Notes under the pieces: model-generated
What the model saw: the letters and a program-made list of their open reading frames with translations, nothing else
Told to the model about the DNA's origin: nothing
Database searches by the model: none
From: Sodalis ligni
Lineage (GTDB): Bacteria > Pseudomonadota > Gammaproteobacteria > Enterobacterales > Enterobacteriaceae
Reading direction: 5' to 3'
Assembly: GCF_016865525.2 (NCBI RefSeq)
Contig: NZ_CP075169.1
Coordinates: 2,232,337-2,296,336 of the forward strand
Length of the DNA stretch: 64,000 nt
Program-made: the position numbers and the translations under genes
In this document: positions 27,601 to 35,203 of the stretch, in pieces
How the letters are laid out: each line of letters begins with the position of its first letter
How positions within the stretch are numbered: the stretch's first letter is position 1

Positions 27601-29685
27601 CTGTATGCCGCCGTTATCGATCCGTGGAAATGCACCGGTTGCCTTGAATGCATCAGCGTCTGCGGGCCCGGCGCGCTGAGTGAGCGTTCCCAGGATGCGC
27701 CGTTGCAGCAGACTCTGCAGGCCCGTTTCGAATTTATGACCACGCTGCCGAAAACGCCGGCGCGTTTTTATGCCGACGCGCTCAAGCCCGATGGCGACAT
27801 CAAGCGGCTGCTGCTTGATCCCGGTAATTATTACGCCACCACCGGCGGCCACGGCGGGTGCCGCGGCTGCGGCGAGGTAACGGCCATCCGTTTGGTGGTA
27901 TCCGCCAACCATGCCGTCACCCATAAGCGTCAGCAGGATCACCGGCGGGAGCTGGAAGACCTTATTTCCCGTCTGAACGAAAAACGGAGCGCGCTGCCCG
28001 CTATCGAAGAAATCCGGCGCGAGCGCCTGGACGGTCTTATCGGCACGCTGGAAAAAAGGCTGTATCTCTACGAAGGCGGCCCCGGCGGCAATGGCCCGGC
28101 GGGGGCCGGTATCGCCAATTCCACCGGCCTGCGCAGCGGTTACGCCTCGACCTTCCCGTACACCTGCTATAACGATCCTTGGGTCAACAGCCTGTTCCAG
28201 GATGCCCAGCCCCTGGCCAAAGGGATGTTCGAAGGGCTTGCCGCGCAGTCGGTGAACGATATCCGCGCGCTGCGCCTGGCCCGTCTTGAACTGGCGGATC
28301 AATACCTGCCGGAGCAGCACGATGCGGCGCTCCGCTACCTGGACTGGACCGGCTTCACCGCTGACGAACTGGCCCTGCTGCCGACGGTCATGACCATCGG
28401 CGGAGACGGCGCCACCTACGATATCGGTTTTGGCGCGCTATCGCGCATTTTAACCAGCGGCACGCCGCTCAAGGTAGTAGTGCTCAATACCGGCGTATAT
28501 TCCAATACCGGCGGCCAGGCCTCCACGTCCAGCTTTATCGGCCAGGACGCCGACCTGGCCCGTATCGGCAAGGCCCAGGGCGGCAAGCATGAAGCGCGCA
28601 AGGAACTGGGATTGATTGCCTCCTTCCATCCGGATGTGTTTGTCTGTTCCAGCACCACCGCGCTGCCGGGGCACTTCCTCAAAAATACGCTGGAGTTCCT
28701 CCGCTATAGCGGGGGACCGGCGGTGATGGATATCTATACCCCTTGCCAGAGCGAACACGGCATTACCGACGCCGCCGCCGCCCGGCATGGCCGGCTGGCG
28801 GTGGAAAGCCGGATGAACCCGGTGTTTGTGCACGATACGCGCCGCGGCGCTTCACTGCACGAGTGGTTCTCCCTGGAGGGTAATCCCGATACGGACAAGG
28901 ATTGGGCCGGCACCACCCTGGAATACCTTGATGAAAACGGCGGATTGCAACTGCTCAACATGGCGCTGACGCCGGCGGTCTTCGCCCTGGGGGAAAACCG
29001 CTTCAGGAAGCAATTCCATGCTATCGATAATACCGATGGCCGGTCTACGGTGGCGGTGGAGGACTATATCGATCTACCGCCGGATGAACGGGCGCAAAGC
29101 ATTGCCTTTGTCTATTCCGTTGACGCCAATCGGCATCTGATCAAGCTGGGTGTCTCGCCGTCCCTCATCGAACTGGTGGAAGAGCGGCGTAAGTACTGGC
29201 GGATGCTGCAATATCTTGCCGGCCAGCATGCCGGGAAAATGGCGGCTGAACATGATGCCGCCATCAGTGCGCTACAGTCGCAATATGAGGCTTCCCTGCG
29301 GCAACAGGACACGGCCATGGACGTCATTGCCCGCGCCATGTCCCGGCTGGCGACATCCAGCAAGGCGCCGGCGGCGGGCGCCGGTACCATTCCCATCAGT
29401 ATGGTGGACGATGCTTCATCCCCCGGCGCGTCTCCCGCGGCCGCGGCCGGCGGCGAAGTGCCGGTAACGCTCTCCCCGGAAGATCAGGAGAAATGCACCA
29501 ATTGCAAAACCTGCTATCAGGATTTGCCCGAGATCTTCGAAAGAACCCTGGTGGCTTTCAACGGTGAAAGCCGGGAAGTCGCCCATATGATCCCCGGCGT
29601 GCTGGAACGCATAACCATCACGCCGGAGCTGAAACGCCGTATTGAACGGGTGGCGGCCAACTGCGATGCGGAGATCATACAATGA
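24697..29685 (+). CDS. Giant pyruvate:ferredoxin oxidoreductase-like protein with extra C-terminal ferredoxin domain
   Basis: 1662 residues, against ~1170-1200 for NifJ. PFOR-type domain order is visible. The N-terminal domain has YPITPSTEI from Tyr35. A gamma-type domain starts near 545 (FHSVGGYGT). Two [4Fe-4S] motifs follow: Cys849/852/855/859 (CTGCMECALVC) and Cys979/982/985/989. The TPP domain has CRGC at Cys1055/1058, GDG at 1236-1238 and NTGVYSNTGGQ from Asn1264. Unusual parts are a ~90-residue insert between the two cluster motifs, a long helical stretch after the TPP domain, a low-complexity Ala/Pro linker (about 1560-1590), and a terminal ferredoxin-like domain with Cys1600/1603/1606 and Cys1656. 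Expected reaction: 2-oxoacid + CoA to acyl-CoA + CO2, with electrons passed to the C-terminal cluster. Its stop overlaps the next start (ATGA), so partnership with the flavoprotein is strongly implied. Substrate may not be pyruvate. Confidence 0.88.
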   Translation: MKNNKVKYPGIPSVIHGNGAVAYIMNHVCGGVIGYPITPSTEIAEIFEAARAEGGVNVWGKHPFFFSPEGEHSAQSGALGAALTGGQYISNASSSQGILYAMESHYVTVGKKVGGFVLQVAARVVSKHSLNVMAGHDDVYALLPSGYTILFGANPQEAADLAAIAYRVSSLSLIPVANAMDGFSTSHMLCEALLPEPALLAEYLGDPAGRIKAPTAAQEMLYGAKGRVFQLKAYLSRHQADIAADERTMLQSYLELHAESIEQDLQGFLMAPTLDWLPAELHAPWRRQWLNAFERGTRQRVPALIDVNNPGLTGGVQNQPDFQAGSADHRTHFASDVPALVRQAMAEYGELTGRRYQPVQTFMCEDAEDVMVALGSVTDDIEAVVAYLRRQGQKVGLVAVKLLQPFPEAEVVAALRGKRAVTVLERSDQTELTVRVTRALFQARENADGVRHAGIPALQSMPTLTTAIFGLGGHDLQPRHLIAAFKNMSDGQGAPLIYLGSQFFSPTPSPYLDKLQARLKGAYPETERMALNTGPNPNLLPEGAFRIRFHSVGGYGTIATGKLLTDILAGALDMHSKSAPKYGSEKSGAPTNYYITLSPEPVKITNAELEDVEIVISPDHKVFSHTNPLRGLTSGGTFIMQSNLAPEEVWRELPASARKTLRDKAIRFLIIDAFAVAKKHAPTPELETRMMGIAFIGAVVGHVERVSAGSSAAAILAKIRQQIGKKFGAKGGAVVEGNMAVIHDGIAATQSVDYASAEFADADGQRLSANPYGLSLSADGEHSAQTSVLNGLFDHDYYEETVARPFREGTIGEAPVLPGAGLFMPAGTASAKDKGLFRRSVPEFHAEACTGCMECALVCPDAAIPNSVHDIHELLLEGIRRLGLAESRREAMAAHLYPLADAVRETYRQSKTPRPFHEVVADAAAGLVIDAAALRTDFAKLADVLAAYPVARTRPFFDAAEKNGTGGGLYAAVIDPWKCTGCLECISVCGPGALSERSQDAPLQQTLQARFEFMTTLPKTPARFYADALKPDGDIKRLLLDPGNYYATTGGHGGCRGCGEVTAIRLVVSANHAVTHKRQQDHRRELEDLISRLNEKRSALPAIEEIRRERLDGLIGTLEKRLYLYEGGPGGNGPAGAGIANSTGLRSGYASTFPYTCYNDPWVNSLFQDAQPLAKGMFEGLAAQSVNDIRALRLARLELADQYLPEQHDAALRYLDWTGFTADELALLPTVMTIGGDGATYDIGFGALSRILTSGTPLKVVVLNTGVYSNTGGQASTSSFIGQDADLARIGKAQGGKHEARKELGLIASFHPDVFVCSSTTALPGHFLKNTLEFLRYSGGPAVMDIYTPCQSEHGITDAAAARHGRLAVESRMNPVFVHDTRRGASLHEWFSLEGNPDTDKDWAGTTLEYLDENGGLQLLNMALTPAVFALGENRFRKQFHAIDNTDGRSTVAVEDYIDLPPDERAQSIAFVYSVDANRHLIKLGVSPSLIELVEERRKYWRMLQYLAGQHAGKMAAEHDAAISALQSQYEASLRQQDTAMDVIARAMSRLATSSKAPAAGAGTIPISMVDDASSPGASPAAAAGGEVPVTLSPEDQEKCTNCKTCYQDLPEIFERTLVAFNGESREVAHMIPGVLERITITPELKRRIERVAANCDAEIIQ

Positions 29686-32534
29686 GCAGCGAAAACACGA
29701 TTTCATCAACGCAGGAAGGTTCGCCGCAGAGCGTATTGCACCGCTATCTCAAGGCCGGCAGCGCGCTGGAAAATACGCGCGCACAGCTGGAGGCGCTGGA
29801 ACAGACGGAGCCGGTGGAGACCTACCACCGGCAAATGGAGCTCCTGGGCCGACGGCTGCAAAACGATCCGCGGGTTTTTCGCGACATGTTCATCGCCGAC
29901 GGGACCGAGGCGGTGGCCTGGGAGTTCCGGCAGGAGGAACTGGGCGCTGAATTTACCCATGTCTTATGGGAACTGCTATTGCGGGACGATGACGCCAGCA
30001 AGGTGCTGATGCGTTTTATCTGGGATGTTCCCCTGAAGCTCAAACGTAAATTCATTCGCGCCCTTGACCGGCATCTGTCGCAGAGATATCCGGTGTTCCT
30101 GGGATTGTCGGATAACTGGCCGGCGGAAAACGCCATTCCGCCCTATATTCGTGACCCGCAGCTGCGCGCGCGGGATTTTGAACTGGTGAATCAGGGTTAC
30201 CTCGGGTATATGAATGTGGGCTACAGCGCACGGGAAGTGGAACTGCTGGTCTGGCTCGAAGCGCTGCGCGACAAGCAGTGCGAGGAAAAACCCTGTGAAG
30301 TCGGTCTCGCGGAGCCCGGCCGGCCGGAGCCCAAAGGCGGATGCCCGGTAAAAATCCATATTCCGCAAATGCTCAGCCTGCTGGGTACCGGCCGCTTTCG
30401 CCAGGCCATGGAGTTGATACAAAGCTGCAATCCCCTGCCCAACGTCACGGGACGGGTCTGCCCGCAGGAGTTGCAGTGCCAGGGGGTATGCACCCACCAA
30501 AAGCGGCCGATTGAAATCGGCCAGCTTGAATGGTATCTGCCCCAGCGGGATAAGCTGTTCGCCGGCGGCGGCGAGGATTCCCTCCCGCCTTCCGATCCCT
30601 GGCTGCAGGCGGTGAAGCCCCCTATCGCGGTGGTGGGTTCCGGGCCCGCCGGACTGATAAATGCCTATCTGCTGGCGGCGGAGGGATTTCCGGTGACGGT
30701 GTTCGAAGCGTTCCACGCCCTGGGCGGGGTGTTGCGGTATGGCATTCCGGAGTTCCGGCTGCCCAATGAACTGATTAACGATGTGGTGGACAAGATAACG
30801 CTGCTGGGGGGCAGATTTGTCACCAATTTTGTGGTGGGTAAAACCGCCACCCTCGAAGATCTGAAGAACGCCGGATTCTGGAAGATTTTCGTCGGCACCG
30901 GCGCCGGGCTGCCGCGCTTTATGAACGTGCCCGGCGAGCATCTGCTTAACGTGATGTCGGCCAACGAGTTTCTCACCCGCGTCAACCTGATGCAGGGGGC
31001 CCGTGAAGGCTATGAAACGCCGCTGCCGGAAATACGCGGCAAGCGGGTGATGGTTATCGGCGGCGGCAATACCGCTATGGATGCGGCCCGTACCGCTCTG
31101 CGCCTGGGGGGCGACGTTACCATCGTCTATCGCCGCACCGAGAGTGAAATGCCGGCGCGGGTGGAAGAGCTGCGGCATGCGCAGGAGGAGGGCATTGTGC
31201 TCAAGGTCCTGCGCGCTCCCTGCGAGTTTATCGGCGACGATAAGACCCATTTCGTCCGGCAGGCCATGCTCGATGTCATGGCCCTGGGGGATCCGGATGC
31301 CTCCGGCCGCCGCAGCCCGGCGGCCACCGGTGAGAAAGAGCCTATGGCGGTGGATCTGGTGATTATGGCCCTGGGCAACTCCCCCAATCCCATTATCAAA
31401 GACGCGGAGCCGGATCTGCATACCACCCGCTGGGGCACCGTCGAGCTTGGCCGGGGCTCGCAGCAAACCTCCCTCGACGGCGTATATTCCGGGGGCGATG
31501 CGTCGCGGGGAGGTTCCACCGCCATCAATGCCGCCGGCGACGGCCAGGCGGCGGCCCGTGAAATTCTCGGCGACATGAACCTGTCCGCCGGGGATATCCG
31601 GTCCAGGGTAAGCCTGGCCGGGAGCTACTCCAAGCTGGGCGCCGCCCCGAAAACCATTCTGGAGAAAATTGAACTGGCGGAGGGTATCGTCGAGTTTATC
31701 GTCCATGCGCCGCATATCGCCCGCGCCGCCCGCGCCGGACAATTTGTCCGCGTACTGCCGTGGGCCAACGGCGAACTGATCCCCCTGACCCTGGCCGACT
31801 GGGATGCGGAGAAAGGCACCCTCTGCCTGGTGGTGCAGGGGCTGGGCAGCAGCAGTATGGCGATTAACCGGATGCAGGTAGGGGATGCCTTCGCCGGCAT
31901 CGCCGGTCCTCTTGGCCGGCCCAGCGTCCTGCACGCCTATGGGACCGGCGAAACCGTGGTGTTCCCCGCCGGCGGCGTCGGCCTGCCGCCGGTCTATCCC
32001 ATTATGCGGGAGCATTTACGCGCCGGTAACCATGTCACGCTTATTGCCGGTTTCCGCAATGATTCCCTGCTGTTCTGGACCCGCGGCGACGAACGCATCG
32101 GCAAGCTGCAGCAGCGTTATCCGGGATTGCTGGACGTCATCTATACCAGTAACGACGGCAGTTACGGCGTCAAAGGCTTCGTCACCGGCCCCTTGGAAGA
32201 GCTGCTTAAAGCCAATCGGCAAGGGAGCGGCAGGGAAATAGCCGAAGTCGTCACCATCGGCCCGCCGCTGATGATGCGTGCTGTGTGCGACTTGACGCGC
32301 ACGTACGGCGTCAAGACCGTTGCCAGTCTGAACTCCATCATGGTGGATGCCACCGGCATGTGCGGCGCCTGTATGGTGCCGGTAAACATCGACGGCCGGC
32401 TGGTGCGCAAACACGCCTGTATCGATGGCCCGGAAATCGACGGACATCTTATCGACTGGGACAAGTTCCTGCCGCGTTTTAATCAATTCAGCGCGCAGGA
32501 GCTGGCCAGCAAACGGCGGCACGGCTTCGCGTAA
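29682..32534 (+). CDS. NfnB/GltD-like and NfnA/SudB-like fused NAD(P)H:ferredoxin oxidoreductase with novel N-terminal region
   Basis: 950 residues. About 1-205 is helical and not recognised. From about 205 comes the GltD-type iron-sulphur segment (GGCPVKIHIPQML with Cys221, then NPLPNVTGRVCPQELQCQGVC). It is followed by FAD-binding VVGSGPAGL (about 319) and NAD(P)-binding VIGGGNTAMDAARTAL (about 456). From about 645 it reads like NfnA/SudB: FAD-binding AGQFVRVLPW, NAD(P)-site AGGVGLPPVYPIMREH, and a C-terminal [2Fe-2S] segment, MVDATGMCGACM with Cys894/897 and Cys913 in HACIDGPEIDGH. In Nfn, separate A and B subunits bifurcate electrons between NADPH, NADH and ferredoxin; here they are one chain. 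It is translationally coupled to the giant PFOR, so it probably moves electrons between that enzyme and NAD(P). Which pyridine nucleotide, and whether it bifurcates, is not readable. Confidence 0.87.
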   Translation: MSSENTISSTQEGSPQSVLHRYLKAGSALENTRAQLEALEQTEPVETYHRQMELLGRRLQNDPRVFRDMFIADGTEAVAWEFRQEELGAEFTHVLWELLLRDDDASKVLMRFIWDVPLKLKRKFIRALDRHLSQRYPVFLGLSDNWPAENAIPPYIRDPQLRARDFELVNQGYLGYMNVGYSAREVELLVWLEALRDKQCEEKPCEVGLAEPGRPEPKGGCPVKIHIPQMLSLLGTGRFRQAMELIQSCNPLPNVTGRVCPQELQCQGVCTHQKRPIEIGQLEWYLPQRDKLFAGGGEDSLPPSDPWLQAVKPPIAVVGSGPAGLINAYLLAAEGFPVTVFEAFHALGGVLRYGIPEFRLPNELINDVVDKITLLGGRFVTNFVVGKTATLEDLKNAGFWKIFVGTGAGLPRFMNVPGEHLLNVMSANEFLTRVNLMQGAREGYETPLPEIRGKRVMVIGGGNTAMDAARTALRLGGDVTIVYRRTESEMPARVEELRHAQEEGIVLKVLRAPCEFIGDDKTHFVRQAMLDVMALGDPDASGRRSPAATGEKEPMAVDLVIMALGNSPNPIIKDAEPDLHTTRWGTVELGRGSQQTSLDGVYSGGDASRGGSTAINAAGDGQAAAREILGDMNLSAGDIRSRVSLAGSYSKLGAAPKTILEKIELAEGIVEFIVHAPHIARAARAGQFVRVLPWANGELIPLTLADWDAEKGTLCLVVQGLGSSSMAINRMQVGDAFAGIAGPLGRPSVLHAYGTGETVVFPAGGVGLPPVYPIMREHLRAGNHVTLIAGFRNDSLLFWTRGDERIGKLQQRYPGLLDVIYTSNDGSYGVKGFVTGPLEELLKANRQGSGREIAEVVTIGPPLMMRAVCDLTRTYGVKTVASLNSIMVDATGMCGACMVPVNIDGRLVRKHACIDGPEIDGHLIDWDKFLPRFNQFSAQELASKRRHGFA

Positions 32535-32748
32535 TACCAGGGTCCCCGGACGGTGTCAAAGCGATGCACGGGGACCACTATCCACAAGATTTTGTGCCAA
32601 CATCTATCCGATATGCCAGTTGTTTTCAGCATTCCAGCCAAATTAACCGCTATTTTGTGTCGAAATATTAACGATGCTGTAAAATAAAGTTGCGAGGAGT
32701 ATTATTAAATGCTTCTGCGATGTAGATCAAATGTGAAGGAATACAGTA

Positions 32749-34140
32749 ATGGCTTATGCAACCAAGAATCCTTTTACCGGCCAGGTAGTGAAAACCTTTC
32801 CCGACGCAACCGATGAAGAAGTGTTGACTGCTATAGAGCATGCGCACAAAGCTTTTCTCTCCTGGAAAGACCAGTCTTTCCAGGCGCGTAGTAAAATCAT
32901 GCAGCGCGCCGCGGATATTCTGCGCGACAACAGCGAGCGTTACGCCAAAATCTTGACCCTGGAAATGGGGAAGATACTGTCCGAGGCGAAAGCCGAAGTG
33001 GAACTGTCGGCGCAAATTTTCGAGTTTTACGCCAACAATGCCGAAACCCTGCTGGAACCGGAAAAACTCACCGTAGCGAAACCCGAAGAAGCGGAATCGG
33101 TGGTTTATCATGAGCCGCTGGGCGTGCTGCTGGCCATCGAACCCTGGAATTTCCCCTATTACCAGATAGCCCGTATCATTGCGCCGCAGCTTTCAGCCGG
33201 GAATACCCTGCTGTTGAAGCATGCCTCCAACGTCCCCCAGGCGGCGGCTATTTTTGAGCAGCTTATGCATGAAGCGGGATTGCCGGACGGCGCGTTTACC
33301 AATCTGTATGCCACCCGCTCGCAGATCGAGCTTATCCTTAACCATCCCCATGTCCAGGGCGTGGCGCTGACGGGCTCGGAAGGCGCCGGCGCGCTGGTGG
33401 CCCAGCAGGCGGCGAAGGCACTGAAAAAATCCACTCTTGAACTGGGCGGGGCGGATGCCTTTATTGTCCTGGCGGATGCCGACATGGAGCCTACGGTGAA
33501 ATGGGCGGTCTTCGGACGGCATTGGAACGGCGGCCAGGTGTGTGTTTCATCTAAACGCATGATCGTGGTTGACGACGTCTATGATGACTTCCTGACCCGC
33601 TATACCCAAGGCGTGGCGGCGCTGCGCGCCGGCGATCCCTTGCTGGAAACCACCACCCTGGCGCCCTTGTCGTCGCAGGAAGCCGCCGATGAGGTGAAAC
33701 AAAAAATCCGGCTGGCGGTGGAACATGGCGCTACCGCCACGGAAGTCGGCCCGAAGGTCCCTGCGCAGGGCGCGTTTGTTCAGCCCACCATCCTGACCAA
33801 CGTGGCGGAGGATAACCCGGCCTATTCCATGGAATATTTCGGCCCGGTCTCCATGATCTTCCGTGCCGAAGACGAGGACGATGCCCTGCGCATTGCCAAT
33901 GATTCCCCCTTCGGCCTGGGCGGCTCGATATTTACCGCTGATGCCAAGCATGGGGCGGAATTGGCGCGGAAATTCTCCACCGGCATGGTTTATATCAACC
34001 ATCCCACCCGGGTGAAAGCGGACCTGCCGTTCGGCGGCGTTCGGCGCTCCGGCTATGGACGCGAGCTTATCGGGCTCGGCATCAAGGAGTTCGTTAACCA
34101 CAAGCTGGTGTCGGTGGTGGATATCAACGCCGAGTTTTAA
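32749..34140 (+). CDS. Aldehyde dehydrogenase, succinate-semialdehyde type (Sad/YneI-like)
   Basis: 463 residues, close to E. coli Sad (YneI). Opening: MAYATKNPFTGQVVKTFPDATDEEV. Cofactor region EPWNFPYYQIARIIAPQLSAGN; catalytic Glu231 in STLELGGADAF; catalytic Cys265 in GGQVCVSSKR; C-terminal PFGGVRRSGYGRELIGLGIKEFVN. It oxidises an aldehyde, most likely succinate semialdehyde, with NAD(P)+. It lies 214 nt downstream of the PFOR/NfnAB pair on the same strand with its own leader. Whether it is functionally linked to them (for example succinyl-CoA or semialdehyde flow) is speculation. Confidence 0.88.
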   Translation: MAYATKNPFTGQVVKTFPDATDEEVLTAIEHAHKAFLSWKDQSFQARSKIMQRAADILRDNSERYAKILTLEMGKILSEAKAEVELSAQIFEFYANNAETLLEPEKLTVAKPEEAESVVYHEPLGVLLAIEPWNFPYYQIARIIAPQLSAGNTLLLKHASNVPQAAAIFEQLMHEAGLPDGAFTNLYATRSQIELILNHPHVQGVALTGSEGAGALVAQQAAKALKKSTLELGGADAFIVLADADMEPTVKWAVFGRHWNGGQVCVSSKRMIVVDDVYDDFLTRYTQGVAALRAGDPLLETTTLAPLSSQEAADEVKQKIRLAVEHGATATEVGPKVPAQGAFVQPTILTNVAEDNPAYSMEYFGPVSMIFRAEDEDDALRIANDSPFGLGGSIFTADAKHGAELARKFSTGMVYINHPTRVKADLPFGGVRRSGYGRELIGLGIKEFVNHKLVSVVDINAEF

Positions 34141-34178
34141 CCCGTCCGTTAACAGTCCCGCCACCTTCACAGCGGAGC

Positions 34179-34201
34179 CGGCCAATAGCCTCTATTGGCC
34201 G
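34179..34201 (+). terminator. Terminator-like hairpin, copy 1
   Basis: CGGCCAATAG (34179-34188) and CTATTGGCCG (34192-34201) pair perfectly over 10 bp with loop CCT, 39 nt after the aldehyde dehydrogenase stop. It is followed by GGGTTTGTTG, a weak U-tract. The same hairpin occurs again at 34365. Confidence 0.6.
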
Positions 34202-34244
34202 GGGTTTGTTGACAAAGTGTCCGGTCGGGGCAGGCTACCAGATC

Positions 34245-34309
34245 GTAAACACGCCGTGAATCCATCCCTGGAGGCTCGATCCGCGCCATCCCTGGCGCGG
34301 ACGGTTTAC
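34245..34309. repeat. Palindromic intergenic element with GTAAAC...GTTTAC ends
   Basis: GTAAAC (34245-34250) and GTTTAC (34304-34309) close a 65-bp unit. Inside it is a second hairpin, CCGCGCC/GGCGCGG with loop ATCCCT. It lies between two identical terminator hairpins. It has no coding potential; it looks like a small dispersed repeat (inference). Confidence 0.5.
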
Positions 34310-34364
34310 TCTTCTGGCAGCCTGTCCCTCCTTATTAACGCCGAGTACGTTTGTCAGCAGTCTG

Positions 34365-34392
34365 CGGCCAATAGCCTCTATTGGCCGGCTTT
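34365..34392 (+). terminator. Rho-independent terminator, copy 2
   Basis: The same 10-bp stem as at 34179 (CGGCCAATAG / CTATTGGCCG, loop CCT), here followed by GCTTTTTAA, a proper U-tract on the plus strand. It likely ends transcripts from the aldehyde dehydrogenase gene before the convergent minus-strand cluster. Confidence 0.7.
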
Positions 34393-34447
34393 TTAATCTC
34401 TCCCCTAACGCGTTAGACACCCACGTTCCTCCGCGGCGGACCCTGTT

Positions 34448-35203
34448 TCAGATCATCACATCGCCGCCGTTGGGGGAGAGGTTTTGCCCCACATAATAGG
34501 AACCGGCTTCGGAAGCCAGCAGTAGGGCGGTGGGCGCGATTTCCCGGGGAAAACCGAAACGGCCGATGGGAAGCTGCGCCTGTTTCATGGCGCGCCATGC
34601 GTCGGACAATCCCATCAGCATATCGGTTTCCACCGGCCCGGGCGCGATGGCGTTCACCGTGACGCCATGGGGCGCGCCTTCATAGGATAAGGCCCTGGTG
34701 AAACCCACTATCGCGCCCTTGGCCGCGCAATAGTGGGCCTGGCCGGGAGCGCCTTTAAACGCCAGCTGCGAGGAAAAATTAATCACCCGGCCCCAGCGCC
34801 GGTCGATCATGCCCTGGAAAAACGTGCGGGTCACCAGGAAGGTCCCGCGCATGTGAACGGCAATCATGCGGTCGAAAGCCGCGACGCTAAGCTCATGGAA
34901 CAGCAAATCACCGCCGATGCCGGCGCAGTTGACCAGAATATCCACCTCCCCCAGCGTTTCGCCGGCCCAGCGGCCCATGGCCGCGACCTGGTCTTCGTCG
35001 GCGACGTCGCAACGGGTGTGGACTACCGGCAGGCCGCGCCGCGCCATATTTTCCGCCAGGGCGAGGGCATTGTCGTCGTCGCCGTACTGGCAATACCCCA
35101 CGCTGGCGCCCTGTTCGGCGAAAAGCGCGACGATCTCGGCTCCGATGCCGCGGCTGCCGCCGGTCACCAGCGCACGGCGTCCTTCAAGACTAAAGACATT
35201 CAT
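34448..35203 (-). CDS. SDR-family oxidoreductase
   Basis: 251 residues from ATG 35203 (MNVFSLEGRRALVTGGSRGIG) with AGGAGA eight bases upstream; the longer start at 35239 overlaps the previous gene more. Cofactor motif TGGSRGIG (about 15-22), NCAGIGG (about 90), catalytic Ser in INFSSQLAFKG, and YCAAK with Tyr/Lys (about 155-159). It is a Rossmann-fold NAD(P)-dependent alcohol/ketone dehydrogenase; substrate unknown. It overlaps the epimerase gene by 4 nt (ATGA) and ends the minus-strand ureide/hydantoin cluster. Confidence 0.88.
   Translation of the reverse strand: MNVFSLEGRRALVTGGSRGIGAEIVALFAEQGASVGYCQYGDDDNALALAENMARRGLPVVHTRCDVADEDQVAAMGRWAGETLGEVDILVNCAGIGGDLLFHELSVAAFDRMIAVHMRGTFLVTRTFFQGMIDRRWGRVINFSSQLAFKGAPGQAHYCAAKGAIVGFTRALSYEGAPHGVTVNAIAPGPVETDMLMGLSDAWRAMKQAQLPIGRFGFPREIAPTALLLASEAGSYYVGQNLSPNGGDVMI

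Noticed and set aside
26824-28320. 498-codon minus-strand open frame opposite the giant PFOR gene
   Set aside because: Same cause: third-position GC bias keeps the antisense frame open. The plus-strand frame carries the cluster and TPP motifs.
29976-32015. 679-codon open frame on the minus strand, opposite the NfnAB-like gene
   Set aside because: Antisense shadow of a high-GC coding sequence; no domain is recognisable and the plus-strand frame has clear FAD, NAD(P) and Fe-S motifs.
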